From the NCBI GenBank assembly GCA_947627665.1, contig CANQWX010000003.1, positions 1 through 64,000 of the forward strand: 64,000 nt of DNA. Reading direction: 5' to 3'. This document shows positions 56,902 to 64,000 of this stretch, in pieces. The DNA is from an uncultured Clostridia bacterium. GTDB lineage: Bacteria > Bacillota > Clostridia > Christensenellales > Borkfalkiaceae. Every line of letters starts with the position of its first letter. The first letter of the stretch is position 1. The notes below the pieces were generated by a model that was not told the DNA's origin, made no database searches, and saw only the letters and a list, made by a program, of their open reading frames with translations. The position numbers and the translations under genes are program-made.

Positions 56902-58623
56902 TTATTTGAAGAGCAAAGTCAGGTAATTTCCCTCTTCGTCGGTCGCGGTGCAGAAGTATTTTCCGCGGTAGTACGTTCCGTAAGACACATCCTGGAAGCT
57001 GCAGTGGAATTCTCCGAGCTTCTTCCCGCTGCAATTATAGAAGGTATATTTGGGAACATAGCTGTCCGTTTCTTCGAGGGTGTAGAGGAGACCGTGCGCC
57101 GAATAGACCGAGGCGTCCTTTCCCGCGCCGATCGCCGCCTGCAACGTCTTGCCGTTTGGCGCGCTCCCGGAGAACACGAGCGTTTCCCCGTCCTGTCCTC
57201 TTGCCACCAGATTGCCGCCGCTGATGAAAGCGCCGCTTTCCGTAACGCGCCCAAGCCCCGCAAGCACCACTTTGCCGTTGTAGTCCACCGCAAGGTAGGA
57301 AGAGTAAGAAAGGCTCGCCAAAATGAGGGACTGCTCTTTCCACACGATGGGTTCGTTGTAGTTCGGCAATTGCGCCACCGTGTTCATCTCCTTGTCGAAG
57401 ATCGTGTAGCCCGAGAGGAAACGGTCATCGGAGAGCCGATAGAAGGTGTAGGCGGCGTTTTTGGCGGTCAGGTCGAGGGAAATATGTGCATTCTCGTCGA
57501 GGATGAAGGTATACTGCGGAGCATACTCGGAAACGACCGCCACGCCGTCCGTCTTTTTGTACGCCGCTACCGCCATGCGGTCGAAATCGTTCGTGCGGTT
57601 GTTGTAGAGAACGGCAGAAGAGGAAATGGGCATGAAGAAATAATTGCTCTCCACTTTTTCGTTCTTGCCGTTCGTAAAGTTAAAGCGGTACAGGGTGAGG
57701 TCGGCTTTATAAGCGGTGCTGCCCTGCGTGATCTCCACATTATAGCCACTTTCCGCATTCGCGCTCACCGCGGTGATGTTATAATAGTAGAAATATTGCC
57801 CCAGAACGCCAAGCTCTGCGTCGCCGAATACGGTCACGGAGCCGATTTTCTCCTCCCCGCGGTAGAAGGTGTAGCAGTAGGTGTCGCCGCTCCCCTCGGA
57901 AACGTAGGAATAATCTTTGTAGATGTAATTCGGGTGTACGGAGAGATTGCATATAGGCGTCTTGCTCAGGCCGAGCGTATCGCCCGGTTTATAGCCGCTT
58001 CCCGAGCTTTCCTGTTTCACGTTCGCCTCGGTGAGGTTTTTCCATTCGTTTTGGTCATAGCCGATGTATTTGGTCTGCGTCGAGCCGTCCTCCATGGGGT
58101 AGGTCACGCTGTACCAAGGCGCCTCCCGCGTCGGTTCGGGGGAGTAGGTGCCTTCCGCAAAAGAAAGATCCGACTGACGTACGGGCTGCGCGGGGAAAAT
58201 TTCGCCCGTCGGCGTTGCGAGCCGATAGCCTTCGCCCGTTTCGCAAGCGAGCAGCAGGAAAGGCCCGCCGTTGTAGTTTTGATAGCCTGCATACCATTCA
58301 TCGGAAACGGCCCGTTCCTCCTTGAGGCTGTAAAGACGGATAAGCCCGCTGTTCTCGCCCGTGCCGCGTTCGACGGCGACCGAATACTCGTAACCGTAGT
58401 TCGAGGACAAACTGCCGAGCCGCAAGCCGTCGATCTGCTTGACGGAGGTATATTCCGCGAAGTTTTCCATGCGGTATTCCGTCGTAGAGGATACGGGAAG
58501 CTCCAAGGCGTAGTCCGCCATTTCAAAGGGCTTTCCCTTGGGGTCCGTGCCGTCGCAGGCAGCGAGCGGGGCCATGCACAGGGCAGCGGTAAGCACTGCC
58601 GCCATAGCAAACTGCTTTTTCAT
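56902..58623 (-). CDS. Uncharacterised lipoprotein
   Basis: MKKQFAMAAVLTAALCMAPLAACDGTD lipobox; no recognised domain. Confidence 0.82.
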   Translation of the reverse strand: MKKQFAMAAVLTAALCMAPLAACDGTDPKGKPFEMADYALELPVSSTTEYRMENFAEYTSVKQIDGLRLGSLSSNYGYEYSVAVERGTGENSGLIRLYSLKEERAVSDEWYAGYQNYNGGPFLLLACETGEGYRLATPTGEIFPAQPVRQSDLSFAEGTYSPEPTREAPWYSVTYPMEDGSTQTKYIGYDQNEWKNLTEANVKQESSGSGYKPGDTLGLSKTPICNLSVHPNYIYKDYSYVSEGSGDTYCYTFYRGEEKIGSVTVFGDAELGVLGQYFYYYNITAVSANAESGYNVEITQGSTAYKADLTLYRFNFTNGKNEKVESNYFFMPISSSAVLYNNRTNDFDRMAVAAYKKTDGVAVVSEYAPQYTFILDENAHISLDLTAKNAAYTFYRLSDDRFLSGYTIFDKEMNTVAQLPNYNEPIVWKEQSLILASLSYSSYLAVDYNGKVVLAGLGRVTESGAFISGGNLVARGQDGETLVFSGSAPNGKTLQAAIGAGKDASVYSAHGLLYTLEETDSYVPKYTFYNCSGKKLGEFHCSFQDVSYGTYYRGKYFCTATDEEGNYLTLLFK

Positions 58624-58668
58624 TTTCTTCTCCTTTTTTGCCGTTATTCGGCAATTTTCTTGCCAGAT

Positions 58669-58718
58669 ATTATAGCGCACCGATTGGTGCAAGTCAAGTA
58701 TTTTGCACCGATTGGTGT
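58669..58718 (-). promoter_or_regulatory. Minus-strand promoter TTGACT-17-TATAAT with two GCACCGATTGGTGC operators
   Basis: ATTATA 58669-58674 and AGTCAA 58692-58697 (plus-strand view); operators 58677-58690 and 58705-58718. Confidence 0.85.
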
Positions 58719-58744
58719 AAAATAAAGATGTGCAAAATGTTTTC

Positions 58745-58945
58745 ATGGAAAAATTTGCGGAAAATTTGCGACATTTGATAGGGACGTGTTCCATTCTCGA
58801 ATTTTCCAAGCGGATCGGCATCCCGCATCAAACTCTTTCGCGTTATCTCAACTGTCAAAGAGAAGTTTCTTTGAGCAATCTGATAAAAATCGCCGATTAT
58901 TTTCATGAGGATATTGACATATTGATCGGACGTAAGGAATTTTGA
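58745..58945 (+). CDS. Small XRE-family HTH regulator
   Basis: MEKFAENLRHLIGTCSILEFSKRIGIPHQTLSRYLNCQREVSLSNLIKIADYFHEDIDILIGRKEF; alternative GTG start at 58730. Confidence 0.9.
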   Translation: MEKFAENLRHLIGTCSILEFSKRIGIPHQTLSRYLNCQREVSLSNLIKIADYFHEDIDILIGRKEF

Positions 58946-58951
58946 AAAAAG

Positions 58952-58987
58952 CGGCGCGGCGGGCTGAAAAGCCCGCCGCGCCGCCGT
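58952..58987. terminator. Bidirectional terminator hairpin, identical 36-mer to 56857-56892
   Basis: CGGCGCGGCGGGCTGAAAAGCCCGCCGCGCCGCCGT followed by ATTTTTT. Confidence 0.8.
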
Positions 58988-58997
58988 ATTTTTTCCG

Positions 58998-60296
58998 TCA
59001 AATCAAGACGAGCGCCAATCCCCCGAGCGCCGCAAATAGGGCGGGGATGGCCACCGTCACGCCGATCTTCAAAAAGTCGAGATAGCCGAATTTCAGGCCG
59101 TGTTCGCCCAAAATGCCGCTCCACATGATGCCCGCGAGCGCGCCGATGGGGGTGAGAAAGGCGCCCACATTGGAGCCGATCACGGTGGCGAACATCGCGC
59201 CAAGCCCCGCGCCCGCCTCTCCGATCACCGAGGAGAAGAGAACGCTCATCGGGATATTGTTGATGACGTTCGCCGCAAGGAAGGAGAGCGGACCGTATTT
59301 CCAGATCGCGGCGCCGCTCCCGAGCAGATCGCCGAGCAGGGCGGTCACGCCCTTCTGCTCCAACACCACGACCATGACGAACATCGAGAGCACAAAGGGA
59401 ACGAGGGCGTAGGGCGCGCGTTTGAGGCAACGCAGCAGCGCGGCGGGCTTTTCCCGGCGCACGAGGGCGAATACAAGGGCGAACACGGCGAGGCTCCCCA
59501 CGGTGCAAAGCGAAACGAGCCACATTTCCAGCCCGATGTAGGAGCTTGCCGCCAGCAACGCGGTGCACACGGCAAGGTGCGCGACGCCCACCCAGAGGAG
59601 GGGCTTGTCGTGCAGGACGATCTCCTGCGGTTCCCCCGAAAGGGGCGCGGAGAGCTTCTTGCGGAAGAGGAGATAGAGGCATAAAAACGCGACCGTTCCC
59701 GCAAAAAGCGTGGGGACGGCGCCGATTTTAAGATAGGAGAGGAAGTCCACGCCATAGGCGGTGGCGAGATAGATGTTCGTGGGATTGCCGATGATGAGCG
59801 CCATGCTCCAGGTGTTGGCGGCGACGAATTCGGCGGCGAGATAGGGCAGCGGGTCGATCTTTTCGCTCTTTGCGAAGTAGCAGATAAAGGGGGTGAAGGA
59901 GAGAATGATGATGTCGTTGGAAGTGAACACGGTGAGCACGGAAACGAGAAGGTAGAGGATGAGGAAGAGCTGTTTCTGCCCGCCGCGCGCCCGCTTGACG
60001 GCGACGCCCGCCAGATAGCGAAACAGCCCCAGCTCGTCGAGAAACACCGAAAGCACCGTCATGGAGAGGAAGAGCGCGAGGATCTTAAGGGGGTTGATGG
60101 CGGTATTGGCAACGAGCGCCGCTCCCAGCGCGGGGAGGTCCGCCTGTCCCGCAAGCAGCAGAACGCCCGCCCCCAGAACGGTGACGAGCCAATAGGTGGA
60201 GATATGTAACTTCCCGAGCCTAAGTTTCGGGAAAAAGAGCACGCACGCGATCATGAGAACGCAGGTCGCGGCGCAGATGAGTACGGCAGGCAGCAT
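58998..60296 (-). CDS. ArsB/NhaD/SLC13-like ion transporter
   Basis: Multi-pass membrane protein; LTVFTSNDIIILSFTPFICYFAKSEKIDPLPYLAAEFVAANTWSMALIIGNPTNIYLA; second half FLAANVINNIPMSVLFSSVI...ATVIGSNVGAFLTPIGALAGIMWSGIL. Confidence 0.88.
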   Translation of the reverse strand: MLPAVLICAATCVLMIACVLFFPKLRLGKLHISTYWLVTVLGAGVLLLAGQADLPALGAALVANTAINPLKILALFLSMTVLSVFLDELGLFRYLAGVAVKRARGGQKQLFLILYLLVSVLTVFTSNDIIILSFTPFICYFAKSEKIDPLPYLAAEFVAANTWSMALIIGNPTNIYLATAYGVDFLSYLKIGAVPTLFAGTVAFLCLYLLFRKKLSAPLSGEPQEIVLHDKPLLWVGVAHLAVCTALLAASSYIGLEMWLVSLCTVGSLAVFALVFALVRREKPAALLRCLKRAPYALVPFVLSMFVMVVVLEQKGVTALLGDLLGSGAAIWKYGPLSFLAANVINNIPMSVLFSSVIGEAGAGLGAMFATVIGSNVGAFLTPIGALAGIMWSGILGEHGLKFGYLDFLKIGVTVAIPALFAALGGLALVLI

Positions 60297-60363
60297 AACC
60301 TTTGGCACCTTCTTTGCAAACCTGCAAAATTTTAGCACGATTTCCGCAAGAAGGCAAGCGTTT

Positions 60364-60672
60364 TTACACGGACGTTTTGGCGGGTCTTACTTTGACGCTG
60401 CCGCAGAGCACTTCGGCATAGGAATAGGAAGTCTTGCCCAGGAAGCTCTTGTCGTTGGGACGGACGGTGAAGAGGGCGGGATACACCCCCGACAGTTCCC
60501 CGCAGTATTTCAGGACCTTGTTCCTGCCTAAATTGACGGTCACATCCACCTGCGTGCGGAAGTAATCGGCGATCGTCTTTTTGATGGTCTGAATGTCATT
60601 GTGCCGCTTTATCATGGCAAAATTATCGACGCGGGCCGCGTTTTTTATACCCGAGAAAGCGTCCGCTGTCAT
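60364..60672 (-). CDS. veg: Veg family protein (inside the 60364..62376 minus ORF)
   Basis: IQTIKKTIADYFRTQVDVTVNLGRNKVLKYCGELSGVYPALFTVRPNDKSFLGKTSYSYAEVLCGSVKV. Confidence 0.9.
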   Translation of the reverse strand: MTADAFSGIKNAARVDNFAMIKRHNDIQTIKKTIADYFRTQVDVTVNLGRNKVLKYCGELSGVYPALFTVRPNDKSFLGKTSYSYAEVLCGSVKVRPAKTSV

Positions 60673-60726
60673 ATCGTCCGCCCTGCCCGCATAACATAGA
60701 GGGAAAACAAAACCGGGAGTAAAAAT

Positions 60727-62199
60727 ATGATGAATACGCAAACGGAAACTTTTCGCGGCTACGGCAAGGTCGGCGAGGCGAGCGGCCAGACGGCGGTGGA
60801 GTGCCGTTTCGGCGGCGAAGTGGAAACGGTGCTCACCGTGCATGCAAGCGCCGTGCTCCTGAACGCGGAGGCGGCAAACGGCGAAGTGCGCTATACGGGG
60901 CGCGTGCATTTTTCCATTGTATACGAGAGCGGCGAAAAGAAGCTCTGCCGCGCGGAGAAAGGGGTGGAATTTTCGGCGAAGGCGGTAGCGGAACTCTGTT
61001 CCCCCGCGCTTACCCCCCGCGTCAAACTGCAAACGGAGAACGTTTCCGTGCGGCGGGAGGGTGCGAGCGTCTATCTCACTGCTCTGCTCGGCGCGGACAT
61101 CTCGCTCTACGGCGAAACGGCGCTCGAATATCTCACGGGCGGCGACCTCGTTTGTAAGCGGGAGAGCTTCCCCGTCGTCACGGCGCACCTGTGCGGCGGC
61201 GCCGCGGAGGCGGACGACGAGTTCGAAACCGATTTTGTCGGCGACATCCTGCTGCATGCGGAGGAGGTGAGCCTTTCGGACGTCCACTGCGAAACGGGAC
61301 TTCTCGTTTTGGAGGGGGAGGTCAATCTCGGCATCTTGGCGCTGAAAGGGGAGAACGCCCTCGTTTCTTTCGAGAGGCTGGTGCCCTTCCGCGCGGAGAT
61401 CCCCTGCGAGGCGGCGGAGGCAGGCAGGAGCGCCGAGGGACAGGTGTGCGTGAGCGACGTCGTTCTCCACGCCGATGCGGACGAGGAGCAGGGCAAGTGC
61501 ACGATCTCCGCCGAGCTTACGCTCACGGCGGAGGGCTGCGTGTATGAGGAAACGCAGATCGACGGCGTTTCGGACGCCTTCTCCGAAACGTGCGAAGTTT
61601 CGCTGCAAAGCGCCTGCGCGCAATTTTCGGGCGTGGGGGAGGCGATACGGCTCACCGAACGGATCTCGGGCAAGGCGGCTCTTTCTTCCGCCGTGGATTT
61701 CTCCGACGTCTTTCAGGCGGTCACCCTGCAACGCGCCGAGGCGAACTTCCTGCCCGAAGAAAAGCGGCTCGAGGGTGTCGCCATGGCAACGCTCCTGTTG
61801 CTCGGCACGGACGGCAGCCACCGCGGCGTGGAACTCAGCCTTCCCTTCTCTCTGCCCGTGCAGGCGGAGGGAGAATGCACGGCGGCCGTGCTTCCCTGCG
61901 GCATGTCGGTGCGGCAGCGGCAGGAAGGCGAAGCGGAGGCGGAGGCCACGCTCAAGATCGTGCTTGTACCCAAAAAACAGTGGACCGTCACCCCTGTGAC
62001 GGCGGCCGAAGAGGGCGCGCCGCTCGTGCTCGACGACTGCGCGGTGAGCGTGTACATCCCCCGCGCGGGCGACGGGCTGTGGGAGCTTTCCAAGAGCCTC
62101 AAAAAATCCCCCGAGGCGGTTTCGGCGGGCAACCCCGAGATCGAGTTCCCCATCAAAAAGGGACAACGGGTCATCATTTACCGCAAAAAAGAGCTTTGA
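60727..62199 (+). CDS. SPOCS (DUF3794) repeat protein with C-terminal LysM (SipL-like spore-coat morphogenetic protein)
   Basis: Repeated SPOCS segments (GEVRYTGRVHFSIVYESGEKKLCRAEKGVEFS; EGEVNLGILALKGENALVSFERLVPFRAEI); LysM SVYIPRAGDGLWELSKSLKKSPEAVSAGNPEIEFPIKKGQRVIIYRK. Confidence 0.9.
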   Translation: MMNTQTETFRGYGKVGEASGQTAVECRFGGEVETVLTVHASAVLLNAEAANGEVRYTGRVHFSIVYESGEKKLCRAEKGVEFSAKAVAELCSPALTPRVKLQTENVSVRREGASVYLTALLGADISLYGETALEYLTGGDLVCKRESFPVVTAHLCGGAAEADDEFETDFVGDILLHAEEVSLSDVHCETGLLVLEGEVNLGILALKGENALVSFERLVPFRAEIPCEAAEAGRSAEGQVCVSDVVLHADADEEQGKCTISAELTLTAEGCVYEETQIDGVSDAFSETCEVSLQSACAQFSGVGEAIRLTERISGKAALSSAVDFSDVFQAVTLQRAEANFLPEEKRLEGVAMATLLLLGTDGSHRGVELSLPFSLPVQAEGECTAAVLPCGMSVRQRQEGEAEAEATLKIVLVPKKQWTVTPVTAAEEGAPLVLDDCAVSVYIPRAGDGLWELSKSLKKSPEAVSAGNPEIEFPIKKGQRVIIYRKKEL

Positions 62200-62303
62200 G
62201 CTTTTGTGCTTTGTGCGCCCCTCTCCTTTTCGGAGAGGGGCTTTTGCCGCCGCGCGATGTATATCCTTCGCCGCTTTCCGCATACTGCAGACGGAGGAAT
62301 CAC

Positions 62304-63677
62304 ATGAAAAAGAAATTTTTATCTCTCGCTCTCTCAGGGCTTCTCGCTTGCTCTGCGGCGTTCGGACTTGCCGCATGCAAGCCGCAGGAAGGCACGGGCG
62401 GCGGGACGTTGGATAACAACGGCGGCGGAACGATCGAACCGGGCACCGTCATCACGGAAGGGCCTGTGAAAAACGCGATCCTCTCCGCGCTGGCGGAGGC
62501 GGAACCGCAGGGGTTCGTCTTTTCGGGCGGCGCCCTTCTCTCGTTCGCGCAAGGCGAGGGCGGCATGGAGCAGAAGATCTCCGCCGAAGGCGCGTTCCTC
62601 GCGGGCGAGGACGCGGCGGGCGACGTCTATCTCACGCTCGAAAGCGAGTACGGAAAACAGTACTTTCTCGGCTTTTTGCGCGGGAACGACGTCTATGCGA
62701 CAGGTTTTGACGACGGCAGCGGAAAGACCGATCTCAACCAGATCAAGGAACAGCTCAAAGCGAAGGAGGACCCGCTTCTTCTCGACAAGAGCGAAGCAGG
62801 CCCGGTCGGGGGCATATTGAAGGCGTCCGCCGTGTGGAAACTGTGCAAGAACGTCCTTTCCCTCACGGACGGGGTCGTCACCAAGACGGAGGGCGGCTTT
62901 GACCTCACCTTCGCGGCGGCGGATGGGGCTGCAAATTTGCTCGACGGAGCCGAAGCGGTCGCCGACGCCATCGACAAGAACGCCGCGATGACCCTTTCGG
63001 GGCTTTTCTCCCAAGAATTCGTCGACGATACCCTCACGGCGCTGCTGCGCGGCATTTCGGCAAAGGAACTTGCGGCGCTTTTCCCGCTCCTTCCCGCCGA
63101 GATCGGGGAAATTTTGCCCAAGCCCGCAAGCGGCACGGCGAAGGACTATCTGCTCGGTCTGCTCCGCTCGGGCGAATTTTACACCGCGGTGACGGGGGAA
63201 AGCGAGCCGTGGACGAATTACCGTACGTTCGGCGAGGTGCCGCTTTCCGAGTTTGTTTCCGCGCTGACGGGCGGCGAAACGGAGATTGGCTCCCTCAAAC
63301 TCAAGAAGATGCTCTCTGCGCTGCGCAGCGGGGCGGAGGACAAGCTCGTATCCCTGCTCCTCGACCCGTTGGGGATCGATGGCTCGCTTTCGGGCGGGAA
63401 GGCGGAACTTTCCGCGACCTTCTCTTTCGACGGGGACAAGAAACTTTTGGGCTTTTCGCTGGAAGCGCTCGCCGCGGGGAACGTGACGGAGAGCGAGTTA
63501 CAGGCGGACGGCGGAAGCGCACCCGAGGACGGGAACGGCGACGGCATGACGACGCCTGCCGCCGCAAAATTGCAGGTGTCTTTGAAACTCGGTGCGACTT
63601 GCGTGCAGTCGCCTGCGCTGTTTTCGCTCAAAGGCTGTCAATACAGCGGCGAAAACGGAGCGGTGCCCATCGAATGA
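62304..63677 (+). CDS. Uncharacterised lipoprotein
   Basis: MKKKFLSLALSGLLACSAAFGLAACKPQEG lipobox; ACGGAGGA upstream. Confidence 0.85.
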   Translation: MKKKFLSLALSGLLACSAAFGLAACKPQEGTGGGTLDNNGGGTIEPGTVITEGPVKNAILSALAEAEPQGFVFSGGALLSFAQGEGGMEQKISAEGAFLAGEDAAGDVYLTLESEYGKQYFLGFLRGNDVYATGFDDGSGKTDLNQIKEQLKAKEDPLLLDKSEAGPVGGILKASAVWKLCKNVLSLTDGVVTKTEGGFDLTFAAADGAANLLDGAEAVADAIDKNAAMTLSGLFSQEFVDDTLTALLRGISAKELAALFPLLPAEIGEILPKPASGTAKDYLLGLLRSGEFYTAVTGESEPWTNYRTFGEVPLSEFVSALTGGETEIGSLKLKKMLSALRSGAEDKLVSLLLDPLGIDGSLSGGKAELSATFSFDGDKKLLGFSLEALAAGNVTESELQADGGSAPEDGNGDGMTTPAAAKLQVSLKLGATCVQSPALFSLKGCQYSGENGAVPIE

Positions 63678-63787
63678 CTTCGCTCGGTGCGGGCGGGCGG
63701 TACGGCGGCGGCCGTACCGCCCGCTTTTCGCATGCCGCATAAAAAAACCTCTTGCCATTTTCGGGGGGCTGTGGTACAATGGTAGCG

Positions 63788-64000
63788 ATGAACACGGTAA
63801 AGCTGTACGCACAGGCAAAGCTCAATCTCACGCTCGACCTATTGGGCGAGGAGAACGGTTATCATCTGCTCGATTCCCTCGTCTGCACCGTGGACCTTGC
63901 CGACCGCATCGTCGCCAAAAAGCGCAGGGACGGGCTTATTTCCGTGACCATGCATGGCATGTCGGGAGAAACGATCCCGCCCGAGGAAAACAACGCGCAG
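63788..64000 (+). CDS. ispE: 4-diphosphocytidyl-2-C-methyl-D-erythritol kinase, truncated by window edge
   Basis: MNTVKLYAQAKLNLTLDLLGEENGYHLLDSLVCTVDLADRI; veg-SPOCS-ispE neighbourhood. Confidence 0.88.
   Translation, partial: MNTVKLYAQAKLNLTLDLLGEENGYHLLDSLVCTVDLADRIVAKKRRDGLISVTMHGMSGETIPPEENNAQ

Noticed and set aside
60673-62376. Upstream extension of the 670-aa minus ORF containing veg
   Set aside because: Only the C-terminal ~100 residues match Veg; the rest is antisense to the SPOCS gene. Veg was called from 60672.

Overview
The window looks like an origin-proximal chromosomal region of a GC-rich, spore-lineage member of the Clostridia. Taxonomy is inferred from gene content only. 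Genes on the far left (jag, yidC, yidD, rnpA, rpmH, dnaN) all read leftward. From rsmG onward most genes read rightward. The ~425 bp dnaN-rsmG divergence holds at least eight DnaA-box-like TGTGGA/TCCACA motifs and is a strong oriC candidate, although dnaA is not in the window. Most of the rest is housekeeping: pckG, cysE-cysS, a short alaS, rplM-rpsI, glyS, glnS, uvrB-HAD-uvrA, spoVT-spoVB-mazG, dusB, gyrB, gyrA, veg, a SPOCS/LysM protein and ispE. Between these lie accessory islands. Four signals deserve follow-up. (1) A DUF559/Vsr-like nuclease gene sits between gyrB and gyrA, flanked by near-identical 161-bp direct repeats, and those repeats share a module with a dispersed palindromic element family in this window. 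(2) That family consists of ~110-bp CTTG...CAAG elements, including a 27-bp termini-only derivative. (3) Several small XRE regulators each face a divergent membrane or lipoprotein gene, or an orphan transcript, and palindromic operators sit in or beside near-perfect promoters. (4) Several genes have a -10 box only 6-8 nt before the start codon, which predicts leaderless mRNAs. No tRNA, rRNA, CRISPR array or intact transposase was recognised.
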